Part shown: positions 16,919-25,784 of the stretch, piece after piece
How positions within the stretch are numbered: the first letter of the stretch is position 1
How the letters are laid out: each line of letters opens with the position of its first letter
Origin: CBDAMZ01 sp965197375
GTDB taxonomy: Bacteria; Acidobacteriota; Vicinamibacteria; Vicinamibacterales; UBA8438
Direction: 5' to 3'
Length of the DNA stretch: 64,000 bases
Assembly (NCBI GenBank): GCA_965197375.1
Contig: CBDAMZ010000010.1
Span: forward strand, 620,001-684,000
Notes under the pieces: model-generated
Told to the model about the DNA's origin: nothing
The model's input: the letters and a program-made list of their open reading frames with translations, nothing else
The model's database searches: none
Position numbers and translations under genes: made by a program

Positions 16919-17419
16919 GTGACACATCCCATGAAGCACACCGTAACCGCCCGAAAAACGCCGGCCATCGCAGGCGTCAGGACGAAAGCCCTCCGACTGA
17001 TCCCGGACGAGCGGGGTTGGCTCCTGGAGATTCTTCGGTGTGACGACCCAGAGCTCTTTCAAAAGTTTGGTCAGGTCTATGTGTCAGCAACCTTTCCCGG
17101 CGTCGTGAAAGCCTGGCACTATCACAAGCACCAGATCGACAACTTCACCTGCGTCACTGGCATGGTCAAGCTGGTGCTCATCGATACGCGCGATGACTCG
17201 GCCACGAAGGGTGTGGTCAACGAGTTCTTCCTGGGCACGCAGAACCCGATACTCGTACAGGTGCCGAACCTCGTCTATCACGGTTGGAAATGTATCGGCA
17301 CCGAGGTGTCGACGGTTATAAACGTGCCGACCGAGCCGTATCGCTATGACGACCCGGACGAGTTTCGGCTCGAACCGCACGGTACGCTGCCCTACGACTG
17401 GTCCCGGAAAGATGGTTAG
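16919..17419 (+). CDS. rmlC: dTDP-4-dehydrorhamnose 3,5-epimerase-like cupin
   Basis: 166 residues from GTG 16919, preceded by a GACGAGGGA ribosome binding site 8 nt away; an ATG 12 nt later is possible. Member of the RmlC cupin family that epimerises C3 and C5 of 4-keto-6-deoxyhexoses. VKAWHYHKHQIDNFTCVTG holds the catalytic histidine region (H-x-H), and LVQVPNLVYHGWKCIGTE replaces the usual 'P-x-x-x-A-H-G-F'. The C-terminus PYDWSRKDG is normal for the family. It could be a 3- or 5-only epimerase, so the exact sugar is uncertain. It overlaps the rmlB start by 8 nt. Confidence 0.8.
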   Translation: MTHPMKHTVTARKTPAIAGVRTKALRLIPDERGWLLEILRCDDPELFQKFGQVYVSATFPGVVKAWHYHKHQIDNFTCVTGMVKLVLIDTRDDSATKGVVNEFFLGTQNPILVQVPNLVYHGWKCIGTEVSTVINVPTEPYRYDDPDEFRLEPHGTLPYDWSRKDG

Positions 17420-18425
17420 AGTTCTGGTCACCGGCGGGGCTGGTTTCATCGGGAGCAACTTCGTCGCGTACGCCTTGGCGGCGCACGCAGACTGGCACGT
17501 AACAACACTCGACAAGCTCACCTACGCGGGACGGCTAGAAAACCTGCGCGGCCTCATGGCGGATCCGCGTCATCGTTTCGTCCGCGGCGACGTCACCGAC
17601 CCATCGGTGGCTGCCCCGCTAGTAGCGGAGTCGGAAATTGTCATGCACTTCGCGGCAGAAACCCATGTCGACCGCTCAATTCAAGACGCGTCTAACTTCA
17701 TTGAGACCGACATACAGGGAACGTTCGTGCTCCTTGATGCCGCACGCACGGCAACCAAACTACGATGCTTTATCCAGATTTCGACGGACGAAGTATATGG
17801 CAGCGTTTCCGACGGAGCCTCGAAAGAGACCGACGAGCTGAAGCCACGCAATCCCTATGCGGCGAGCAAGGCGGGCGCGGACCGTCTCGCGTACAGCCAC
17901 TGGGCCACTTATAACCTGCCGGTAATCATCACACGGGCCTCTAACAACTATGGCCCGCGCCAGTTCCCGGAAAAGATCATCCCGCTGTTCATCACCAACG
18001 CCATCGATGGTCAGCCGCTGCCTCTTTACGGTGACGGCCTGAACGTTCGGGACTGGCTACACGTCACCGATCACTGCCGTGCACTGGATCTGCTCCTCGA
18101 CCGGGGGCAAGCAGGGGAGGCATACAACATTGGCGGCGGCAACGAAATGAAGAACGTCGACCTCACACGTGAGATTCTCGATTTGCTCGACCGACCGACC
18201 TCTCTAATTCGTCCGGTCGCCGACCGACCGGGACACGACCGTCGGTACTGCCTGGACACCGCAAAGCTCCGTGCGCTCGGTTGGCGGCCGCAGGAGAGCT
18301 TCACCGATGGCTTGCGCACAACCGTCGACTGGTATCGAACGAACGAATGGTGGTGGCGGCCGATCAAGAACCGCGATCCCTCGTACCGTAGCTACTACGA
18401 GACCCAGTACGGTCATCACGTGTAG
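17412..18425 (+). CDS. rmlB: dTDP-glucose 4,6-dehydratase
   Basis: 337 residues from ATG 17412, inside the end of the epimerase gene; the frame is open further upstream but homology starts at MVRVLVTGGAGFIGSN. Converts dTDP-glucose to dTDP-4-keto-6-deoxyglucose. Features: NAD-binding GGAGFIGS (8-15), AAETHVDRSI, the catalytic region ISTDEVYGS with NPYAASKAGADRL (Y-x-x-x-K), TRASNNYGPRQFPEKIIPLF and YGDGLNVRDWLHVTDH. These are diagnostic for RmlB as opposed to generic epimerases. It is followed 12 nt later by the Rmd-like gene. No RmlD is seen in the window. Confidence 0.95.
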   Translation: MVRVLVTGGAGFIGSNFVAYALAAHADWHVTTLDKLTYAGRLENLRGLMADPRHRFVRGDVTDPSVAAPLVAESEIVMHFAAETHVDRSIQDASNFIETDIQGTFVLLDAARTATKLRCFIQISTDEVYGSVSDGASKETDELKPRNPYAASKAGADRLAYSHWATYNLPVIITRASNNYGPRQFPEKIIPLFITNAIDGQPLPLYGDGLNVRDWLHVTDHCRALDLLLDRGQAGEAYNIGGGNEMKNVDLTREILDLLDRPTSLIRPVADRPGHDRRYCLDTAKLRALGWRPQESFTDGLRTTVDWYRTNEWWWRPIKNRDPSYRSYYETQYGHHV

Positions 18426-18437
18426 CGTCAGCCTCCC

Positions 18438-19421
18438 ATGTCTGGGATCGTTCTGGTTACCGGCGGCGCTGGCTTTGTCGGCGGCCATCTCCTCGACGCA
18501 CTCTGGGAGGATACCCCGGCCCGGACACGCGTGGCGTGGCGCCGCCCGAACCAAAGCACACACCATACGGCTCGTGTTCCGGCCTGCTCCCCCGCTGGCA
18601 CCGCCTCAATTCAGTGGCGCGACATCGATCTTCTCGACCGTGTTGCGGTCAAGCAGGCCGTGGCTGATCTGCGTCCCTCCTGGATCTACCATTGTGCAGG
18701 CCTCGCGAACGTCAGTGGGTCGTGGCAGAACACGTTGCAGACGCTTGAAGGCAACGTCATCGGAACCCAGCACTTGCTCGAAGCAGTCCAGCGAGCCCAG
18801 CTGAAAACACGCATCCTGGTGCCTGGTTCGGCGCTGGTCTACAAACCGTCGGCGCGTGCCATCAGAGAAGATGATTCCGTCGGGCCGGTTAGCCCGTACG
18901 GCTTGAGTAAGCTCGCCCAAGAGATGCTCGGCCAGCGGTTCGCCGACGATGGGCAAGCGGTGCTGTTGACACGTTCGTTCACACACTTCGGACCTGGTCA
19001 AAATCTCTCGTACGCAGCATCGAGCTTCGCCCATCAGGTAGCGTGCATTGAGGCTGGTCAGGCTGAGCCTGTCATTCGTGTCGGCTCTCTTGAGCCGCGG
19101 CGCGATCTGACGGACGTACGTGATACCGTGCGCGCGTATCGCGAACTGATGGAACGCGGCCGGCCGGGTCGGATCTACAACGTCTGCTCCGGACGTGCCC
19201 ACCAGATCCGTGAGGTTCTCTACGGGCTGTTAATGCGCGCGCGTGTGTCGGTGGACGTTGAGGTCGATCCCGCCCGCCTCAGACCGAATGACAACCCGCT
19301 CCTGCTCGGCGATCCCACGCGCATCACACAAGAGATCGGGTGGGATCCGCGTATCAGCCTCGACCAGACGCTCGATGACCTCCTCAAGTACTGGCGCCAG
19401 ACGATCGCTTCCTGCATTTAA
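18438..19421 (+). CDS. NAD-dependent sugar epimerase/reductase, GDP-4-keto-6-deoxymannose reductase-like
   Basis: 327 residues. An extended SDR with VTGGAGFVGGHLL (NAD binding, about 7-19), GSALVYKP, and SPYGLSKLAQE (Y-x-x-x-K). The central block TRSFTHFGPGQ...SSFAHQVACIEAG followed by VGSLEPRRDLTDVRDTVRAY and IYNVCSG, and the tail DNPLLLGDPTRITQEIGWDP, match the Rmd branch that reduces GDP-4-keto-6-deoxymannose to GDP-rhamnose. Because its neighbours make dTDP-sugars, it may instead act as the terminal 4-keto reductase of that pathway; the substrate is not decided by sequence. It is the last gene of the sugar block. Confidence 0.8.
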   Translation: MSGIVLVTGGAGFVGGHLLDALWEDTPARTRVAWRRPNQSTHHTARVPACSPAGTASIQWRDIDLLDRVAVKQAVADLRPSWIYHCAGLANVSGSWQNTLQTLEGNVIGTQHLLEAVQRAQLKTRILVPGSALVYKPSARAIREDDSVGPVSPYGLSKLAQEMLGQRFADDGQAVLLTRSFTHFGPGQNLSYAASSFAHQVACIEAGQAEPVIRVGSLEPRRDLTDVRDTVRAYRELMERGRPGRIYNVCSGRAHQIREVLYGLLMRARVSVDVEVDPARLRPNDNPLLLGDPTRITQEIGWDPRISLDQTLDDLLKYWRQTIASCI

Positions 19422-19656
19422 GTGTCCATCTCGTCGTTACCGTGGCGTATCGAAGTCATCAAAGCGCCCGCCCCGCAGGGTACGAAGGGGAAGAATACCC
19501 GGAGCGTTGGACCGACGAGCATCATAGCGAAACGGACTGTGCAGAAGCTCGGTCTGTCTGGCTCGCAGGCCGCCATGCGTTAAGCTGCTAGATCAATTTG
19601 GCGCCTGCTCAGCGGTCGCCGGCGAGGCACGTAAATTCTTGCCTGGAGGTGTAACC

Positions 19657-20100
19657 ATGCTTGATAAGAGGCGGTTCGCCATCACCTATTCGCTCACCAT
19701 CTTTGCCATCGGCGTGGCGGTCGGGACCATTGTCCAACCTAGCTTCACCGCACGTGCACAGACGGGCGGAGGCGTATTCGAACTCCGCACCTATACAGCG
19801 AGCGAGGGGAAGCTCGATGAACTTCATGCCCGGTTCCGTAATCACACGATACGAATATTCGCGAATCATGGAATCACGAACATTGGGTACTGGGCGCCAC
19901 AGGACGCACCGCCATCCGAAAACACGTTGGTCTACATACTGGCATACCCGAGTCGCGAAGCCGCACAGCAGAGCTGGGACGCGTTTCGACAGGATCCCGA
20001 GTGGCGAAAAGTGGTTGCAGAATCGCAGGTTGACGGAAGGCTCGTCAGCAACATGGAATCAGTCTTCATGGATGCGACGGATTATTCTCCGATGCGGTAA
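19657..20100 (+). CDS. Secreted NIPSNAP-family protein
   Basis: 147 residues from ATG 19657, chosen because GGAGGT (19645-19650) stands 6 nt before it. An N-terminal hydrophobic segment (about 9-28, FAITYSLTIFAIGVAVGTIV) acts as signal or anchor, followed by the NIPSNAP domain: GGVFELRTYTASEGKLDELHARFRNHT, NIGYWAP, NTLVYILAYPSREAAQQSWDAFRQDPEW. NIPSNAP domains have a dimeric alpha-beta barrel fold; the bacterial exported versions have no proven function. It stands alone, 235 nt after the sugar genes. A GCCAGTG/CACTGGC hairpin lies about 70 nt after its stop. Confidence 0.82.
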   Translation: MLDKRRFAITYSLTIFAIGVAVGTIVQPSFTARAQTGGGVFELRTYTASEGKLDELHARFRNHTIRIFANHGITNIGYWAPQDAPPSENTLVYILAYPSREAAQQSWDAFRQDPEWRKVVAESQVDGRLVSNMESVFMDATDYSPMR

Positions 20101-20172
20101 CGGGCTTGGCCGTATACGCACGCAGAAGCGGGTGCAACAACTCAAAGAAATAGCCCAGGCGAGAGCGCACAC

Positions 20173-20191
20173 GCCAGTGTAGCGCACTGGC
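20173..20191. other. 7-bp hairpin after the NIPSNAP gene
   Basis: GCCAGTG (20173-20179) and CACTGGC (20185-20191) form a perfect stem with loop TAGCG. No T tract follows, so termination is uncertain. The rest of 20101-20337 holds nothing I can assign. Confidence 0.35.
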
Positions 20192-20337
20192 ATGGCGCAG
20201 CCCCAAGTCAGTCTTTTGTTCAGGTGGCGGTCGGCTTCGGAGATGAGACCAAGTGGATGGACAGGGTCACAGATGAGGAGTGCAAGGAAATAGCGAGAGA
20301 ACGAAACCGTTGTGCCGGCAGTAATTACCAGTGGGGC

Positions 20338-20501
20338 TGTGGCCCGATACATCTGGGGAACCAGGAAGAACCACGGTTCATGCTGATCACAAAGACGAAC
20401 GCGACCATCAGCTCGGTGGGTCCGCCGAAAGACTCGTCGAGCATGAGCAAGAAACCGCTCAGGAACCCCTGGTGAAAGGCCGTCTTGACTGTGTTTGACA
20501 T
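20338..20501 (-). pseudogene. Decayed 5' fragment of htpX (M48 membrane protease)
   Basis: From ATG 20501 on the minus strand the frame reads MSNTVKTAFHQGFLSGFLLM and continues through GG..., VAFVFVISMN, and SSWFP. This follows the N-terminal two-helix region of HtpX, where family members read M-x-x-VKT...GG..G...AF.FA..MN..SYWFSDKIVLKMYRA. Right after the WF, about six codons are missing and the frame shifts: MYRAT continues at 20338-20352 in another frame, while the first frame hits a stop at 20325. Nothing like the HExxH zinc motif follows. I read this as a dead remnant. The match comes from recall of the family pattern, not from an alignment run. Confidence 0.55.
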
Positions 20502-20523
20502 GACGCGCTCATCTAGTTCAGTT

Positions 20524-21678
20524 CTATCTGGTGTCAAAATGCTCAATCAAGCCGGCGAGCATCGCTGCGCGCCACGGCATGTGGTCAATCTCGACGTGCT
20601 CGTGTAGCGCATGAGCGCCGTCACCTACCGCTCCGAGCCCGTCCAGCGTCGGCACGCCGAGCGCCGCCGTCAGGTTCCCATCGGACCCACCTCCAGAGAG
20701 TCCCTCCCCAAGCTCTCGGCCTAGCTCCGCCGCGACGCTGTGAGCGATCCGGTACAACCGGGCCACCGCCTTGGTCCGCTCGAGTGGAGGCCGTGTGAAA
20801 CTGCCACTCAACTCGAGCGTACTTCCGGACAGGGTTGGTCGGAGAGCATGCAGTGCGCGTTCGACCTGGCGCGCGTCCTGAGCCGATGCGACCCGAATGT
20901 CGATCACGGCACGCGCGTGCTCAGCGATGACGTTAGGGCGTCCACCGCCCTCGATTAGACCGACATTGACGGAAATACCACGGCCGATCGCGCGGATGAC
21001 ATCGAGCGCGGCAACCTGAGCCACGAGCTCATGGATCGCACTGGCCCCTTTTGTGGGATCGAGACCAGCATGCGCGGCGATCCCGCGAACGCGGAGTTCA
21101 AATTCACCGCAACCCTTGCGAGCCGTCTTGAGCGCCCCGCCGGGAAGCGACGGCTCGAGGACGAAAACAACGTCGCTTCGGCGAGCGTCTACTTCAATGA
21201 CAGCGCGTGACGAACTACTGCCGCGCTCCTCGTCCGATGTAAGGAGCATCACTAGACGCCGGCCAGCCAGCCGACCGGTCGCATCAATCGCGCGAGCCGC
21301 CAGCATGCCGATAGCGATACCCGCTTTCATGTCGAACACGCCAGGGCCGAACAGCCGACCATGCTCTTCCCGGATCGGCATGCGGTTAAGCTGCCCCGTC
21401 GGCCAGACGGTGTCGAAATGTCCGAGCAGCAGGACCTGGGACGAGCCGCTGCCTAGTACCGCTCGCAGGTGGTCTCCGGTCTCGGCGCGCGGGATCGACT
21501 CAACGGCTACCCCGATCGCCTCCAGCCTCGTCCGGAGTTCGCGACCGCAGCGGTCGACGGCGTCCTTGTCGATAGTGGGAGACTCCAGTCGCGCCAGCGC
21601 GCTGGTTGTTTCCACCAGCCAGTGGCGTTGGCCTTCGCAGAACTCGAGAATTTCCCTCAGTTGCCCCTCCAGCAACAC
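20524..21678 (-). CDS. M20 family metallopeptidase, glutamate carboxypeptidase-like
   Basis: 384 residues. Zinc-dependent exopeptidase or amidohydrolase of the carboxypeptidase-G2 type. Seen: LLLGHFDTVWPTG (first zinc histidine and catalytic aspartate), GPGVFDMKAGIAIGM (bridging aspartate), LTSDEERGSSSSR (catalytic base and zinc ligand glutamates), VLEPSLPGGALKTARKGCGEF (third ligand region), and late GGGSDGNLTAALGVPTLDGLG. The dimerisation lid domain spans about 185-295. No signal peptide is visible, so it is probably cytosolic. It may recycle N-acyl or glutamyl compounds; substrate is not predictable. It is divergent from the secreted protein gene at 21724. Confidence 0.87.
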   Translation of the reverse strand: MLLEGQLREILEFCEGQRHWLVETTSALARLESPTIDKDAVDRCGRELRTRLEAIGVAVESIPRAETGDHLRAVLGSGSSQVLLLGHFDTVWPTGQLNRMPIREEHGRLFGPGVFDMKAGIAIGMLAARAIDATGRLAGRRLVMLLTSDEERGSSSSRAVIEVDARRSDVVFVLEPSLPGGALKTARKGCGEFELRVRGIAAHAGLDPTKGASAIHELVAQVAALDVIRAIGRGISVNVGLIEGGGRPNVIAEHARAVIDIRVASAQDARQVERALHALRPTLSGSTLELSGSFTRPPLERTKAVARLYRIAHSVAAELGRELGEGLSGGGSDGNLTAALGVPTLDGLGAVGDGAHALHEHVEIDHMPWRAAMLAGLIEHFDTR

Positions 21679-21687
21679 AACGGACGC

Positions 21688-21716
21688 TTGCGCGTCCTCG
21701 ATCGCCCCCGCATAAT
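21688..21716 (+). promoter_or_regulatory. Promoter positioned for a leaderless transcript
   Basis: TTGCGC (21688-21693) and CATAAT (21711-21716) are separated by exactly 17 bp. The GTG start of the next gene is 7 nt after the -10 box, which is where transcription should begin; there is no room for a ribosome binding site. Confidence 0.5.
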
Positions 21717-21723
21717 AGGTTTC

Positions 21724-22311
21724 GTGGTCTCCGTTCGCGTCTGCTGGGCACTCATCGGCTGGCTGCTAATGTCGTCGTCGCTGGCGAGCGGGACGGCTCC
21801 GGGCACCCACGCACAGCAGCGGCCGCCAGTGCCCAGGCCATTTCCCACACCGTCGCCGGAGACCGACACGACAGCCGCGCGGCCGCCAGCCGAAGCCGAT
21901 CGTGCACCGCAAGCGGCCACCGCGACCCGCGCGCGCGAGGAAGCGCCCACTGCAGCAACGTTGGGCGTGCCGATTTACCCAAACGCCCAGTACCTCACAT
22001 CCTACGACGCGGGGCGCGGTCAGCGATTCTATCTGTTCGGCACTAACGCGAGCTTCCAAGACATGGTCAGCTACTACTCAGTCAGGCTCAGGAAACGCGG
22101 CGACCGCGTCTTCGACGCCCCGGCCACACACACCTTTGAGGTCGGCCGGTTTCGTAAGGAACGCATGGCATTCCCCCCGGGCGTGACAATCAAGGACTAT
22201 ACGTGGAATGCTTCGGAGGGCTACCTAAATCCCACCCTAGGTGCCGTGCCAGATCGCTTCAAGACCCTGATCCAGGTCGTGGCGGCACCGCCCGTCGAGG
22301 CTAGACGCTAA
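21724..22311 (+). CDS. Secreted protein of unknown function
   Basis: 195 residues from GTG 21724. The frame is open upstream but antisense to the M20 peptidase gene, so only the part from here is likely real. Residues 1-30 look like a signal peptide (VSVRVCWALIGWLLMSSSLA then THAQQ). A proline/alanine-rich linker follows to about residue 75, then a compact domain: GVPIYPNAQYLTSYDAGRGQ, RFYLFGTNASFQDMVSYYSV, FEVGRFRKERMAFPPGVTIKDY. I recall similar 'YPNAQ...SYDAGRGQRFYLFG' proteins in acidobacterial genomes, but no function. It may be periplasmic or surface-exposed. The start fits a promoter seven bases upstream. Confidence 0.6.
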   Translation: MVSVRVCWALIGWLLMSSSLASGTAPGTHAQQRPPVPRPFPTPSPETDTTAARPPAEADRAPQAATATRAREEAPTAATLGVPIYPNAQYLTSYDAGRGQRFYLFGTNASFQDMVSYYSVRLRKRGDRVFDAPATHTFEVGRFRKERMAFPPGVTIKDYTWNASEGYLNPTLGAVPDRFKTLIQVVAAPPVEARR

Positions 22312-22339
22312 CCATAGCCAGCCCCCGTCGGAGCGCGTC

Positions 22340-24049
<1,710 letters not shown>

Positions 24050-24110
24050 AATCCAACTCCTTTGATCAATCAGGCCGGCCGATCCGGGAAAGTAAAAAGT
24101 GGTGGGCCTC

Positions 24111-24188
24111 GCTCCCGCCGCCGGTTCGAACCAGATCAGGTCCCAAGGGCCGTGATCTCAATCCCACAAACGGGATACCCCCGGTAGC
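24111..24188 (-). promoter_or_regulatory. TPP riboswitch (thi-box) upstream of thiC
   Basis: Read on the minus strand, P1 is closed by GCT (24186-24188) and AGC (24111-24113). Inside are the CCGGGGGTATCCCG hairpin element, the TTGAGAT stretch (the T-GAGA that contacts the pyrimidine), ACCTGATCTGG and CCGGCGGCGGGAGC. These match the conserved TPP aptamer in order and spacing, although P3 is short. TATAGT at 24196-24201 is a plausible -10 box just upstream. The aptamer ends about 60 nt before the thiC ATG, with no T-rich terminator in between, so control is probably at translation initiation. Confidence 0.93.
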
Positions 24189-24201
24189 TCTCCGGACTAT
24201 A

Positions 24202-24468
24202 TCATGCGATCATACGGGCGTCCGCAGTATCGGGCACTGCATGCAGAACATCTCCAGGCGGCGATCGTCAGCGATAGCGAGGACTACAACCGCGCTGACA
24301 TGATGACGTGCGCCCGTGAAATTCGGCCGTTGCAACTCGCTTCTCCGAAGGGTCCGTCGGCCAAATCCAACCTCCAGAGCTCCGCACATGGGGCTGCACG
24401 CGCTCCCACATCGTTGGCGAGAAATGCTGGAACAGCACCAATGGCCCTCAGCATCTAGTGGCGACGCC
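24202..24468. other. Intergenic region between thiC riboswitch and glyA
   Basis: About 270 nt between divergent transcription units. Two overlapping plus-strand frames (from 24204 and 24316) have no ribosome binding site, no recognisable product and no family features. I see nothing else to annotate apart from the glyA promoter box at its right end. Confidence 0.4.
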
Positions 24469-24479
24469 TATAGTACAAT
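24469..24479 (+). promoter_or_regulatory. Candidate -10 region for glyA
   Basis: TATAGT (24469-24474) runs directly into TACAAT (24474-24479). Either would give a leader of roughly 15-25 nt that contains AAAGGAC, a plausible ribosome binding site, before the ATG at 24501. No convincing -35 hexamer is seen. Confidence 0.45.
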
Positions 24480-24500
24480 TCCCAACGCTAAAAGGACGAC

Positions 24501-25784
24501 ATGACAAACACGCTGGACACTCTCGCGGCCGACCGCCGACGGACCGTGGCCGCCACGGACCCAGAAATCGCGCGGGCCATTCGCGACGAGGTGGCCCGCG
24601 AAAACTCTGGATTGGAGCTAATCGCGTCTGAAAACTTCGTCAGTGCCGCCGTTCTCGAGGCGATGGGCTCGGTCCTCACGAACAAGTACGCCGAAGGGTA
24701 CCCAGGCCGGCGGTACTACGGCGGGTGCGATTTTGTCGATGTCGCCGAGTCACTGGCCATCAGCCGCGCGAAAGCACTGTTCGGTGCGGACCATGCCAAC
24801 GTCCAGCCACACTCGGGGGCGCAGGCTAACATGGCCGTTTATTTTTCGCTGCTGAAGCCGGGCGACACGGTCCTGGGCATGAACCTTGCGCATGGCGGAC
24901 ACCTAACGCACGGGCACCCGCTAAACTTCTCGGGCAAGCTCTACACCATCGTGCCGTACGGCGTGCGACGTGACGACGAACGAATCGATTACGACGAACT
25001 CGCCCGGCTAGCACGCGAGCACAGACCGCGGATGATCATGGTCGGCGCGAGCGCGTACCCTCGGATCATTGACTTCCCCCACATTAGCGCAGTGGCAAGC
25101 GAGGTCGGCGCTGCCATGGTCAGCGACATGGCGCACATCGCCGGGCTGGTCGCGACCAGTATCCACCCAACCCCAGTACCACATTCCGATTTCGTCACCA
25201 CGACGACACACAAGACACTCCGCGGGCCACGTGGCGGTCTCGTCCTCTGCCGCGAGGCCTACCGAAAGAGTCTCGACAAGGCGCTGTTCCCAGGGATTCA
25301 GGGGGGACCCCTGATGCACGTCATCGCCGCTAAGGCTGTGTGCTTGCAGGAAGCCACCGAGCCTGGATTCGCCAAGTATCAGCGTCAGGTGGTCGCTAAC
25401 GCGCAGCAACTGGCGGCCTCGCTGTTGGCCCAGGGATTTCGGCTCGTGAGTGGCGGCACCGATACTCATCTCCTGCTCGTCGACGTGTTCTCTCGCGGAC
25501 TCACCGGCAGGGTTGCTGAAGCCGCGCTCGGCCGCGCAGGAATCACCGTTAATAAAAATGCCATCCCGTTCGATGAGCAGCCCCCGATGGTGGCGAGCGG
25601 CATCCGGCTTGGCACGCCGGCGGTCACGACGCGTGGCATGGCTGAAGCTGAAATGAATCAGGTGGGCGAACTGATCGGGCGAGTGCTGGCAGCGCCTGAG
25701 GATGACCGGGTCGCCGGCATGGTCCAAGATGAAGTCGAAGCACTGTGCCGAAAATTCCCGCTGCACCAGACCCCCCTGACCTGA
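24501..25784 (+). CDS. glyA: Serine hydroxymethyltransferase
   Basis: 427 residues, standard length. A PLP enzyme interconverting serine and glycine with tetrahydrofolate. Seen: SGLELIASENFVSAAVLEAMGSVLTNKYAEGYPGRRYYGG-type opening (ENFVS, NKYAEGYPG, YYGG), VSDMAHIAGLVA (PLP ring contact), and TTTTHKTLRGPRGG with the Schiff-base lysine. C-terminal GIRLGTPAVTTRGM is also diagnostic. An AAAGGAC element stands 5 nt before the start. Its 3' end overlaps the helicase gene by 40 nt, so the two probably form one transcript. Confidence 0.97.
   Translation: MTNTLDTLAADRRRTVAATDPEIARAIRDEVARENSGLELIASENFVSAAVLEAMGSVLTNKYAEGYPGRRYYGGCDFVDVAESLAISRAKALFGADHANVQPHSGAQANMAVYFSLLKPGDTVLGMNLAHGGHLTHGHPLNFSGKLYTIVPYGVRRDDERIDYDELARLAREHRPRMIMVGASAYPRIIDFPHISAVASEVGAAMVSDMAHIAGLVATSIHPTPVPHSDFVTTTTHKTLRGPRGGLVLCREAYRKSLDKALFPGIQGGPLMHVIAAKAVCLQEATEPGFAKYQRQVVANAQQLAASLLAQGFRLVSGGTDTHLLLVDVFSRGLTGRVAEAALGRAGITVNKNAIPFDEQPPMVASGIRLGTPAVTTRGMAEAEMNQVGELIGRVLAAPEDDRVAGMVQDEVEALCRKFPLHQTPLT

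Noticed and set aside
20059..20352. 97-codon minus-strand frame continuing from the htpX remnant
   Set aside because: Only the first five codons (MYRAT) match HtpX; the remainder resembles nothing and crosses the NIPSNAP gene end.
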